This document shows positions 43,929-55,300 of a stretch of 64,000 nt of DNA, piece after piece. Each line of letters begins with the position of its first letter. Positions within the stretch are counted from its first letter, which is position 1. Below the pieces are notes generated by a model. That model was not told where the DNA came from and did no database searches. It was given only the letters and a program-made list of their open reading frames with translations. The translations under genes and the position numbers were made by a program. Location of the stretch: assembly GCF_023856365.1 (NCBI RefSeq), contig NC_064536.1, positions 38,308,776 to 38,372,775 on the forward strand, given 5' to 3'. Source of the DNA: Brienomyrus brachyistius (taxonomy: Eukaryota; Chordata; Actinopteri; Osteoglossiformes; Mormyridae).

Positions 43929-44852
43929 CCGGCAGGTACCCTGCCGTGAATGGTACCCCCCTGTATCTCTGTCTCCGGTGATTAGATACCAAAATGCTTC
44001 AAGAATTCAAAGGGGGTGCAATTCATGGCAGGTCCCCTAATGTTGTTATCTTAGCAGATAGATTTAAAAAGGGTGCATACCCTTATGCTAAAGGACACAC
44101 CCCCTTCCACCCCTGCATGTTCCTGTCAGTTCACCTCCTCCTAATATGCTTTTCATAAACCTGCACAATAGATCAAGATCAATAAACAGAGCGAACTTTG
44201 TAAGGTACTAATAGCACAGGTACTGAGCCAGTTTCTTAAATACGAAAGAAGTAAGCTGCCGTAAAATGCACCCCCCCCCCTCACCCCCGCGCTGCACGTG
44301 ATATGGCATTCATGAAATTAATTAATTATTATCTATTTCTTTAAATATGTCGCTTGATAGCAGCATTTCGTGATGGAATAAAAGGGGAGAATGGAAATGA
44401 AGTTCCTGCCAGATTAGCCGTCATAAAGATAAATATCTTTTTTGTTTAGGTATTTCGGATCACTGTACCAGAACACTCTCTTCATTGTGGAAAAAGATAA
44501 TTACTAGATATGTATAGGGAATAATACTGTGTAATTTGCTTTGATTCTTAAAGCGAAGGACTTCCTTGTTCTCAAACTAGTAAACTGATGACGAGACAAA
44601 TAAATCACCTACGTTCTCGTTCGGAGCTCATCGTTTACATGTCACAGTTTATCAGTTTTATATGGGTTAAATGCAGCCTTCGTGAAGTGGGACAGTGGTC
44701 TTCTAAATGTGCAAACGCAATTTAATATTTCTGTTGCATATTTAGATTGACGGAACTACGTATTTTCCCACTTCGAATAGAAGAAAAGAGCGGTGCGCGC
44801 TCCCGACAGGGGGTGCATTTCACGGCAGGGGTGCAGAATTCGGCACAACACC

Positions 44853-47075
44853 GGGCGTCTCAGCAGGTGCTCTCAGTTAGCTGGATTAATTTAAATTGGG
44901 GAGAGGGGGGAATTCCACGAAGCAGGTGTTCTCAGTTAGTTGGATTTACTTAATATGTGCATGTGTACAGCAGAGGAATATGCGTGTGTGCAGCACAGGA
45001 GTATCTTCATGTTGTTCAAATTTTATATTCGTTACTAGAACAGCCAGAATCAGAGAGAAAAAATACATTTCTATTCGCCACATGCTGTATTAGTGTTACT
45101 GCACTAGCTAGGATCTTAATCATTCAGGAGTTGGCTTAAACCATTACAGACCTGTTACATCAGTAAAAAAAATACAAATTTATGTTTTCATAGGTATTCA
45201 AGATAATTTCATTAATCGTCTCGCCTGTGATAAGCAACAAAATGCCGACTACAGGTCACTCAGATATCCAAAATGATCTAAGTTACAGGTTATTTAGTTA
45301 TAGGCCCGCCTCACCTCCGATGGATCAGTCAACAGTAGGTTTTCAGCACGTGCAATGCGCGTCCACGCGAATCAACTCGGGGCCAGAATAATAAAATAAG
45401 GTGGTGTGGGGACAGTATGATCGGCGCACCCTGAATGGCAAGGCCTTTTCAGCTAACCATCTTCTAAACACGGGGACCAGCAGCTCCTTAAACAAGAAAA
45501 CAAACGTTAACAGTATAACAGGCTCCACCTTGTTTTAAACTTTTGCTGCGCAACATCTTCATGGCGCCAGGGAGGATAAGTGGCTGGTATGCGGGGAATT
45601 ACTTTTAACACTTCGGATGCAAAGCCAGGGATGGAATTAATCGGAAAAACTACTATCAAAACAAGGTAAGCCAGCTTATTATACTTTAATTTTGCTGTTT
45701 TAGACACTTAATTGGTGGTGGCGTTGGGAAGGCTGGTGACGTGTCGCCGTCATTCAGCCGATCAAAATAAGATTTATATCAATTTTCCAAAGGGTCCGAG
45801 CTTATAAAATAATGTGTTTGACTGCGAACACAGCAGCAGTCTTCACACTGCTTTTAATAAGGGAATGTCACGTTGACATGTCTGTCAGCCCTAGTTTGTT
45901 AACAACTCGAGTTTGTTTATCCGTGTAAGTAAGAAACAGTTTTGTGTTTGGCTGGCATCTCCTAACTATCTGGATTATACCTAGACTATGTTTGGGCATT
46001 TTTGTGCAAGTGTTTTAAGCGTTTTATTTCACGAAGGCCCGATCGTTTGTTCTATTCCCATATATGGGGCCCGGTGCTGGCCTTCGCCTTGAAGCACTGT
46101 TGTTATCTAAGTAGTTTCAATTTCTTTGCTTCTGGGGCTATTATTGTTGCAAAATTAGTATCAAATGTGTGCGGAGAGTTGTGTAATGGTATCTCAATTC
46201 GTGTGTGCGTTATTACACTTGTAAATTTGCGTACGAATCTCTAAATATCTGTTGAGATTTGCGAATGTGTACAATAATCTGCGAATGTGTATTCAGAATC
46301 CGCGCAGTCAGATTTGTAATAGTGGATGCGATTGAGTTTCAGTTGTTTGCTCTTAGTTTTTTTTCTTTCCTTCGGGTTTGTAAACATGTAAAAAAAACTC
46401 TGAATGTGTAATTAGTACGTTTTTCTTTGAACAAAATGCGTTAGAAGGTGACGAAAATGGCCGCTTTGGTTCTATATACCCCAGTTTAGGGTAAACTAAA
46501 CAGACAAATCTTCACATGCATTTCGATCAAAAATCCCGTGTGAAACGGCAGTTAATCAAGAGGACCGCCTGAATGATATCTGATGACTTATCTGTATTTT
46601 CAGCAGTGTTAATTTTGTTTTCGAAAAATATTCGCCATGGTTATCATCAACGACCTTTATTTTCAGAATAAAAAGAGAGGATAACTAAATAAAAATTATT
46701 TCGCGAGGCCTAAGACTGTGACGAAGGGTATTGACACTTTCGTCAATGAATAAAAACGAGACGAAAATGTTTGCCGAAGACGAGATATACAATCAGAACT
46801 AATGTAGTTCGCATACAGGGATATTCAAATAAAATTTGAAGTTAGAGAAATTTTCTAGAAGCAAAGGTCTGGAAAATCATAATGTCTAACTATTTAGTAT
46901 GACATATATTTAAATAACCTATTAGTTGTATGAACACTGCATCTAATCAATAACTGACTGGCAAATCAAATTAATGATTAATCAATTCAAAAAGTTTTCG
47001 ACAATATTTGTCATGTGGCGTAGAACTGAACATATATGTATGAAGTTTTCTCATTTACTAAATAAAAGTAGGGCT
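44853..47075. other. non-coding, no gene recognised
   Basis: A short tandem pair (AGCAGGTGCTCTCAGTTAGC at 44,869 and a near copy at 44,923) follows the palindrome. The rest is mixed AT-rich sequence with short frames. None shows a domain, a signal peptide or credible splice sites. Confidence 0.4.
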
Positions 47076-47079
47076 GCAT

Positions 47080-47442
47080 TTCATCCATTCATCCATTTTC
47101 CGAACCGCTCATCCTATTGGGTCGCGGGGGGTCCGGAGCCTATCCCGGAAGCAATGGGCACGAGGCAGGGAACAACCCAGGATGGGGGGCCAGCCCATCG
47201 CAGGGCACACTCGCACACCATTCACTCACACATGCATACCTATGGGCAATTCTTAGCGACTCCAATTAGCCTCAGCATGTTTTTGGACTGTGGGGGGAAA
47301 CCGGAGTACCCGGAGGAAACCCCACGACGACATGGGGAGAACATGCAAACTCCACACACATGTGACCCAGGCGGAGACTCGAACCCGGGTCCCAGAGGTG
47401 TGAGGCAACAGTGCTAACCACTGTACCACCATGCCGCCCCTG
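47080..47442 (-). repeat. SINE-like repeat, full length, antisense
   Basis: It runs from CATCCATTCATCCATTTTCC (tail) to ACCACTGTACCACCATGCCG (head). Frames on both strands here are repeat-derived. Confidence 0.85.
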
Positions 47443-48158
47443 CTGCATTTCAAAATAAGAAAAAATAAATAAAACGTGGAAATTGTACATGTTTGAATAA
47501 AGTGCTTCACTTAAGCCGTAAAACCCTAATACCGTCGTGTTTGTGTCATATATGTTAGTGTTCATGGAATTAAGTATTGGTTTCGATAACCCAACAACAG
47601 TAATACAATTACAGTCTCGCTTTAATATAAATACATACAAACTTATCACTTCAATCGCTATTAGAGTAGGATATTATTTCGAAAAGATAAAAACGTGACA
47701 TGTTTTTCTCATATTAGCTTTATATTTGTCAGAGTAACAACGCAAACGGAATGACGAGCTGTTTTAGGCGAAAACAGCGGATTTTACTTTTTATTCCAAA
47801 TAAAACGTGGGGTTACCAACTTCAGCCAGGTGGCTGGAGTGAGATTTTCAGTTCGAGTTGTCTGCACACTTACCTTGTAAATACACTACATTCTTACCTT
47901 GTAAATAGTCTGTTTCTGTATTTAACCGTGTAAATTCCCATTTGACGTAGCCAATTTTTGGTTTATAATGGAATATTACCGGTTGGCCGTAAGATTTCCT
48001 GCGTGAATCTGAATGCGTGAGTGTAATGCCAGATGCTTGAGATTTGGCAACCCTGAAAAAGTAAATTTTTTGATGATTTATATAACAAATAACATCACTT
48101 TATACAGTTGTTAAAAAGCAGAAACTTCAACGAACATGAAAGCACCAATAAACTACGT
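47443..48158. other. non-coding, no feature seen
   Basis: AT-rich sequence with no exon or element recognised. Confidence 0.4.
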
Positions 48159-48159
48159 C

Positions 48160-48460
48160 TTCCATTTTCCAAACCGCTTATGTTACTGGGTCGCGGGGGG
48201 TCCGGAGCCTATCCCGGAAGCAATGGGCACGAGGCAGAGAACAACCCTGGATAGGGGGCCAGCCCATCGCAGGGCACACTCACACACCATTCACACACAC
48301 GCATGCGCACCCACGGGCAATTTAGAAACTCCAATTAGCCACGGAAACCCCAAGACGACATGGGGAGAACATGCAAATTCCACACACATGTGACCCAGGA
48401 GGACACGAACCCGGGTCCCAGAGGTGTGAGGCAACAGTGCTAACCACCATGCCGCCTCCA
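48160..48460 (-). repeat. SINE-like repeat, antisense, internal deletion
   Basis: Tail-proximal and head-proximal parts are present. About 50 bp around the GTACTCCGG region are missing. A second short fragment of the same family is at 48,722-48,780. Confidence 0.8.
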
Positions 48461-49500
48461 TCTTCAAATATTTATTTAAATATTTCTGTTTTAATATTCA
48501 GAGAGAACAGGCCTGGTGGCATTATAGCCTACACATTTTGAAGTGATTTAATTTTGCACTAATGGCACTACAGATTTTACAGTTCTCAGTTTCCAGGGTA
48601 AACAAACACAAGTTTGTGTTTCAAATAGGAGAGAAATCTGTGTATTTGTTTACTGCACAGTCAGACCTTAATACCATCCATTAACATTGCTTTCATTTCA
48701 TCTTGGTTGAATATAGTTCAACCACCCATCCATTTTCCAAACCGCTTATCCTAATGGGTCGCGGGGGGTCCGGAGCATATGGTGAATATAGTGACTTTCA
48801 GAAATCGAAGGGGAACTTTAAACATTATACTTAGCACTTTTAATTTTAGACGACTAAATCAACTGAAGTTTTAGTTCACTGTAATTATGATATTTAGTCA
48901 ACTAAAACTAAAATTATGATTGAAGCTAAATGAGAAAATTAGCAAAACTTTTCAGGAAGAGTTTTATGTTTTCTCATTTAAGGCATATTGGAAACTACCA
49001 GGCTGCAGACGTGAAAACCTGCCTTTGCCATACCGGGAGCGGAACCCGGCCTGCCAGGCTACAGGGATGTCTACTTTCGTCAGCTGGCTGACATGCAATT
49101 TTCATTGCGGATAAATCTGCACAATGCTTTACATGCATGTAAGAGTTTTATTACCTTGTAAACAGTCCGTTGGGTTTGAATACTGCCCCAGTGCTTTTGA
49201 TGTAGCTAATTTGGGGCTTAAAGTGGAAGAATATATATTTACCATAACACTTCTTGCAACAGCATGAAAGTCGGAAAGCGTGAGTGTCACGCCAAATGTG
49301 TGCAAGGTCGCCACCCTGTGGATGAATCGGGAATTGCTGGACCGTACGGAAGCTCCGCACCTCTAAACACGTGACCCAAAGAGGAAACAATAGAAACGCC
49401 TTATTGCGCCTCCGGTCGGACGATCTTCGGCTTTAAGTCAAACAATCGTTTCACCTGTAACGGCTCACCATTGGCCTGCACCGCTGAAATGTTTCAGGAC
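48461..49500. other. non-coding, no gene recognised
   Basis: It holds one short SINE fragment (48,722-48,780) and otherwise unassigned sequence. A segment near 49,030-49,065 (CCGGGAGCGGAACCCGGCC) looks like an antisense tRNA T arm but no tRNA can be completed. Confidence 0.4.
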
Positions 49501-49531
49501 TGTCCCGCGCGCGATAGGGGTGATAGGCACA

Positions 49532-49905
49532 TTAATGCTTCAAATCAATTTGCATCCAATGGGGCAATTTAGACAGGGTCTCTGCGATGAACGCAGGACC
49601 GTTGTCTGTGGTGATTTTAGATGGAATGCCCCATCGCAGAATCACCTCCTTTAGCAGACATTTAGCCACGCTCAGAGCATCAGGGCGACGGCAAGAGAAT
49701 GCCTCCACCCATCTGGAAAACAGATCTACAATCACCAAGCAATACTTATATCCCCTGCACGGCGTCAGCTCAATGAAATCCATCTGAAGGTGATCGAATG
49801 GGCTTTGGGGACTCGGGGTCACTGCAGGGTCGGTTGGAGTGCCCTTTCCCACACTGAATTTCATGCACACCATACACTTACCGGAGAATTGGGCAGCAGC
49901 TGCGG
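49532..49905 (-). pseudogene. endogenous-retrovirus-like integrase remnant
   Basis: On the minus strand a frame shows an integrase catalytic core: a first Asp in a DFIEL context (near 49,780), a VDLFSRWVEAF segment (near 49,720), a second Asp in TTDNGPAF (near 49,600), and a break at 49,532. The style (DFIEL, VDxFSRWVEAF) is that of a retroviral rather than a Ty3/gypsy integrase. Nothing else of the provirus (envelope, protease, polymerase) is recognisable nearby. It is a short inactive fossil. The 5' half of the same open frame is unrelated sequence. Confidence 0.75.
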
Positions 49906-50650
49906 CAAACCCAGGGGCATGCCACACCCGAGTCAGCTGCCACCATCCCGACACGAGACACATGATCCAGGCTGTGAGGGACCAAGCAGTAACGTAATTA
50001 AAGAAACAGAGCTTTATTGACCCCCGAAATGCAAACAATAACAAACTCAAAACCTCAATAACTGGGCCCATAAAAGAGGCCAACAAAAACAAACATGGCA
50101 TAATTTTACAAAGCAAAACAGTAACTGAAGCAAACTGACCTTTCTAATATGGTAACATGAGGGAACATATATAGCGGTTTGGCCAAACCAATTAACACAC
50201 AAAAGGGATAAAACAAATAAGCACTACATACAACTAAACAAAGCAAAACACAGCTAAACCCCAACCCCCCCCTCTTGCCATGGCAGCACATGGTTCGCTC
50301 CTACTCCAGGGGTTGTCTTTTGAGACACCTCCGCCCTCAGCCACACCTTTACGCTGAATAAAAGACCATCCCCTACAAACAAAGTAACTACAAACCAAAG
50401 AGATTAAACAATCACTGCACACAACCCTACAATATCAAAATATATATACACACACGCACTACACCTAACACCAAAGACAAAACACAACTAAAACCTATGA
50501 ATTACTACTGTAAAGCAATTTAATTAGAAAATGCATACAAATACTGAACTAAGTTCTTACTGTGTGGCTGTAGCCATCACAAGGCCATGAACGGCTTTCT
50601 CCATCCCTGGATACACAGATCTCTTCATCCGCGTAGCTCACCCTCCGTTG
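49906..50650. other. non-coding next to the integrase remnant
   Basis: No further retroviral domain is recognised here on the minus strand. It may be unidentified provirus sequence or host DNA. Confidence 0.35.
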
Positions 50651-50664
50651 CACCTGTTTGAATC

Positions 50665-51012
50665 AAAAGGAAGGTGGGCGGAGTCAAGGAAGAGGCGGTC
50701 ATCCTGGCCAGGAGTCATGGCAACGAGGAGGGTAGGCGGAGTCATGACAGAGGCGCTCACCCTGGCCAGGAGCCATGGCAACGAGGAGGGTAGGTGGAGT
50801 CATGACAGAGGCACTCACCCTGGCCAGGAGCCATGGCAACGAGGAGGGTAGGCGGAGTCATGACAGAGGCGTTCATCCTGGCCAGGAGTCATGGCAACGA
50901 GGAGGGTAGGCGGAGTCATGACAGAGGCGTTCATCCTGGCCAGGAGTCATGGCAACGAGGAGGGTAGGCGGAGTCATGACAGAGGCGCTCACCCTGGCCA
51001 GGAGCCATAGCA
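50665..51012 (+). repeat. 58-bp minisatellite, about 6 units
   Basis: The unit contains GGCAACGAGGAGGGTAGGCG, GAGTCATGACAGAGGCG and CACCCTGGCCAGGAG. Units differ at a few positions (GTCATGG/GCCATGG, GCTCACC/GTTCATC). The first and last units are degenerate. Confidence 0.9.
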
Positions 51013-51039
51013 GCAGGGGAGTTGGGTGGATCTGTGACA

Positions 51040-51560
51040 CTCACCCTCACATCCTGTAGGATGACATTTCTGCTTTTCAGAATGAGTGTCTGTCTGAAAT
51101 TATCTTCTACATCATGCTAATGATTTAGCTGCTCTATGCTCATCTGCAAGAGAAAAATGAGGATATAGCAGTTCAGAAAAAAACTAGACTTATTTGCTTC
51201 ATTTGCTTGTATTTTAAACTCTGTGAGCAGGAATGATTCACCATAAAGACCAACAATAAATTATTTTACTATGAAATTATGTTTCTAAAATTATAAGATT
51301 CCAAATATTTATTCCTGGTAACAGCAGGACAAAGCCTTTGATGCTCAAACTGTTTTCTTTTTTACAGACAACAAATACACAGAAAATGTATCACTGCACA
51401 AACAAGCTCTCTCAAAGATGATATCCTTTGATAGAATGTACAGGGGCTCACAGTTCTTCATTTCATGCTTTAACTTTTGAAGTTACCAAAAATACCAGTG
51501 ACTCACATGTATGACAGGAAACCAAGCAAGATAAAGAACTTTTAAAAATCCGCTTTGGCT
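51040..51560 (+). repeat. upstream block shared by cluster copies
   Basis: It is related to 6,200-6,600 and 14,000-14,580, with shared words such as GAAATACACAGAAAATG-type sequence. It precedes the first exon of gene 3 as it does for gene 2. Confidence 0.55.
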
Positions 51561-52200
51561 GCACCTGCAGTTCATTTAAGAACAATGAGACATCGACAGT
51601 AAACAGTGACGGATTTTGATGCCTTACTGTCAGAAGCCCGTCTTCTGTTGGTCTTGCTGTGGTTCATCAATGTCCCTCTGTGTCTTTGATGTATGCTGGA
51701 ATTAGATAATCTGACTCATACATCTGCCATCCCAGCACTGCTGAGTGCTGGTTTTGAATGTGGCCATAACTGTGTCTGTGTGCAGTTTGCAGGCTTTCTC
51801 TGTTCACATGGCATTTCTCCACCTTCCAGTGCCCTGCAATGGACTGACGTGCTGTTGAAGGTTTACCTCACTTTACACTGTGTGCTTCCTGCATTAGGGT
51901 CTAGAATCTGTCTTGATCCGATCTAGATTCTACATAATTATTCTAATGAACAGATGAATCTTTGACGCAACAGAGGGATCAAATAAATATACTTTTCATA
52001 TAAGCAAAAACATAGTATAAATACACATCAACACTAATTCATGCATCATCTGTATTCATGCTGATATTTTAATTTCATTAATATCTATCTTCCAATAGTT
52101 TATTTTCTGCTCAATAGACAAATAATAATAGAATGACATGCTGAATAATATGATAATTATTATTTTTTGATATTATTAATGATAAACTTTCAGCCTTGTG
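51561..52200. other. upstream flank of gene 3, no exon seen
   Basis: AT-rich, no coding pattern recognised. Confidence 0.4.
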
Positions 52201-52204
52201 GTTT

Positions 52205-52348
52205 TGTCACTTCCTGTGTAAAGTGTCCACTCCCCCTTCACTCTGCCTGCTGTGTGTGAGAATAGAAACGACAGAGACAGTGAAGGTACAGAGGATGAGG
52301 AAGTTAGTGTCAGTCTCCACAGATCTGGGCTCAGTGACACACACACAT
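52205..52348 (+). promoter_or_regulatory. gene 3 5' region with ETS-type sites
   Basis: CACTTCCTGTGTAAAGTGTC near 52,209 and GATGAGGAAGTTAGTGTCAG near 52,295 match the gene 2 upstream region in sequence and spacing. Relative to gene 2 (GAAGTGAG), this copy has GAAGTTAG, one change next to the ETS core. The block ends at the start codon. Confidence 0.4.
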
Positions 52349-52394
52349 ATGGATCCTCTGATGCTCCTGTTTCTTCTCATTGCTGGGCTCACAG
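52349..52394 (+). CDS. gene 3 exon 1, signal peptide
   Basis: MDPLMLLFLLIAGLT, differing from gene 2 at one residue (L for V). Phase 1 end, GTGAGT donor. Confidence 0.82.
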
Positions 52395-55300
52395 GTGAGT
52401 GTCACTCATTACAGTGGAACTGAGTAGAGATCTCTCTCCTGCTCCTCCACACACTGTCAGCTACAGGTTGGAGATGATGATGGAGATCTGTTGCTAGTTA
52501 CATGATGATGTAATTGATGTGTTCTTGGAAATAATGAATACTTTTTCAATTTTAACAAATTTCAAATTTTTGCATACAGTGGTTATCACGATGAATCACT
52601 TATATGGATCAAATACTTGGGACAGATTAATTCTTGTACAAATATTGTTTTGATAATTTGTCTGTCGTAATCAAGTAGTCAGCTTTCACTGTTCATTTTG
52701 GGTCTTTTTTACTGCAGTAGTTATTTTCTTTGTTTACTTTACTTTGATCATCCTACTTTGCCCTGCGGTAACCCATCTGCTTCTGGCTAGCTACTTGAGG
52801 CTAGCACAGAAAACAAGACTGGAAAAAGAAAGTCATTTTCTTTCAATAACAAATATAGAATAATCAAAACTTATGATAAACCACCAAAAACAAGACCACG
52901 GAGATGCAGCAGCAAAACTACAGTGAGCGGTTTGAAACAATGTAACATTCTGAAATTTGTGCGGTGTGTTGCGTCGGGGCAGGCAAGCAGGCAATGGAAG
53001 CCTTATTGACGAGAGACAGACTCAGGACAGGGAGCATGACAACGTCAATGACAGACCTAGGGGAGACAGCCTAGCACACAGACTAAATACACAGAACTAA
53101 AGGGACGGAAACGCAGAACGGCTGAGAACAATCAGGAATTCACACGAGGATGATAAGGGGGCGTGGCATACAGGAGTATCGTACGAGCAGGTCATGACAC
53201 TGTGTAAAAAAATTCTATTGAATTGAATATTTATGAGGGGCGGCATGGTGGTGCAGTGGTTAGCACTGTTGCCTCACACCTCTGGGACCTGGGTTTGAGT
53301 CTCCGCCTGGGTCACATGTGTGTGGAGTTTGCATGTTCTCCCCATGTCGTCGTGGGGTTTCCTCCGGGTACTCCAGTTTCCCCCCACAGTCCAAAAACAT
53401 GCTGAGGCTAATTGGAGTCGCTAAATTGCCCATAGGTGTGCGTGTGTGAGTGAATGGTGTGTGGGTGTGCCCTGCGATGGGCTGGCCCCCCATCCTGGGT
53501 TGTTCCCTGCCTCGTGCCCATTGCTTCCGGGATGGGCTCCGGACCCCCCGCGACCCAATAGGATAAGCGGTTTGGAAAATGGATGGATGGATGGATGGCT
53601 GAATATTTATGTACAGTATTATGCTGTATTATACCATATTCGAATTATGCACAGTTCAGTAATTTAATTTGTACGGTACAGTAATTCGAAAAGCGTTTGA
53701 AAGAGCTGTACTGTATTTTGACATCGTCAATAAAATTCAGTGAATAGCGACTGTATAGCGTCAGTTTTATTACCTTATATTCATGTAAAAATATACAAAT
53801 CTCAATTAGATGATAATCTTCTTAAGACATAAAGAGAAAACATGTGTTATAATGATAATCCGCTTACAGTATAGTGATCAATTTCGCCCAGAGAGACGTG
53901 ATCACTATAGGCGGCGTCCACTGTAATTCCAAAAGAAATTATCTTTGTGAAGTGTTTGCAAACTATTTCTGGAACAGTGATATTTAAGACATGACCAATT
54001 TATCATGAATCGATTTATTGATATTGTTTAGTATAACATTTAAATATTCTGTGTGATGTTGTCATGTCTTCCTTTTAGTGATCAAGCAGTATAAATACTC
54101 TTAGTGCTCATAAAATGCCCTTGTCTTTTGTACCCTGTGATTTTCTGTGAGGGTGACAACTGATCTGACTGGGGTCATTTCAGTTTGCATGGTCTCCCTG
54201 TGGTTACGTTGGTTTCCTCTCAGTTCTCTGGTTTCCTCCCACAGTCCAAAGACACGTGGTTCAGGTGAATTGGTGCCTCTAAAAGTGCCCACAGTGACTG
54301 TGTGTAAGTGTTTGCTCTGTGAGAGACTGGCATCCTGTCCTGGGTGTTCCCCTGCCTTGTGTCCTGTGCTGCCTCAGATCAGCTCCACGCTCCCTGTACT
54401 GTATTGACCCTTTACTGGGTAAGCATGTGGAAGATGGATGGCTGAACTAAAATATTGAACATTTTTTACATATCATTCACAAGTCAAATATCACAGAAAT
54501 AGGTGTATTTATAAATACAGTCTTAGTGTGGTCATCACACAAAATGATGAGCCCATTCATTCACCTCCCCTGTGCCTTATTACCAGTGATTTAAGGTTCT
54601 GGTTTTCCTCTCAGGCCTTCCCACACACTCCCAAACTCAGATTCCCTATGGTTCTGATAAACAAATGTGACCCTAATCCAAGTATTACACAATCAAAAAA
54701 ATAGGGTTGGGCCCGTTGGGCATCAGGGCTGGTGTGGTGCTGAGGCGCCGCCCGCCGCATTGTGACACTTGGGTCCCAACTTGAGCTGACCCATCCGGGT
54801 AGGCCTGTGGAATGTCTTGTCTCTCTGACAAGATGACCATCTTCCTCTGCTGTCGGGGAAGCTTTAGAAACTCTGCATTTCAGTGGTGACATTCTCTAGG
54901 GTAGCCAAATCTCTGTAGCTGGATACAACTACTTTTGGTCTGGTCGCTCTGACAGCTGCCATACTCGGAGTAGCTATTGCTGTGGCGGATCGGCTCCTCC
55001 CGATGGTGTATGATATCACCCCTTTCAACGACCATATTATGAGACTCAGGCTAAGGCAGTCCTTTGGTGTTTTGTCTGTTGTCTTAGTGTATGCTCTGAC
55101 CGTGCTGAGAGATGTCTCATTGAGGGAGACATTTTACTCGCAACATTGCTCAGTGGTTGATGGGTACCCATGAGGTGATGCTCCTTTGGTCATGGGTGAC
55201 TTCATTGTGAACACAGGCACTGACAGGGAAGGCTTTGAGGATTGTGTCGGTCCCCATGGGTCTGGAGAATGGGGCGACAGTGGCTCCATATTCCTTGACA

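Larger units (their letters stand above)
39123..44850. mobile_element. 5.7-kb palindromic (fold-back) element of unknown family with PHD exon
   Basis: The left end, TGTTGTGCCGAATTCTGCAC, recurs as its exact reverse complement at the right end (44,831-44,850). The arms are 39,123-41,265 and 42,544-44,850 and look almost identical over their whole length. The right arm has one more 164-bp internal unit, which accounts for the length difference. Each arm carries a terminal coding exon of a PHD-type zinc finger and repeated words of the form TGCCG(T/G)GAATTGCACCCCC. The centre is a complete Tc1-type element. I find no convincing target-site duplication. The superfamily is not recognised. A transposon with giant inverted repeats, an inverted duplication or an assembly fold-back are the options. 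Confidence 0.75.
52577..53923. mobile_element. pogo/Tigger-like element with nested LTR and SINE-like repeat
   Basis: TA-flanked ends CAGTGGTTATCACG and CACTATAGGCGGCGTCCACTG correspond to the 15,415-16,058 element in gene 2. Two later insertions lie inside: a solo LTR (52,967-53,199) and a SINE-like repeat (53,234-53,600). Confidence 0.65.

Noticed and set aside
45343..45707. Minus-strand short frames as a small gene
   Set aside because: No signal peptide, domain or splice support; composition is like the surrounding non-coding DNA.
47272..47649. Open frames in both directions around 47.0-47.6 kb, also at 23.1, 53.2 and 60.7 kb
   Set aside because: All of them translate the same ATGG-tailed SINE-like repeat.
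49030..49065. Possible antisense tRNA T arm
   Set aside because: The rest of a cloverleaf cannot be formed on either strand.
49906..50116. 5' half of the minus-strand frame as a retroviral envelope or other domain
   Set aside because: No recognisable domain. The frame joins the integrase by chance or through an unknown insertion.
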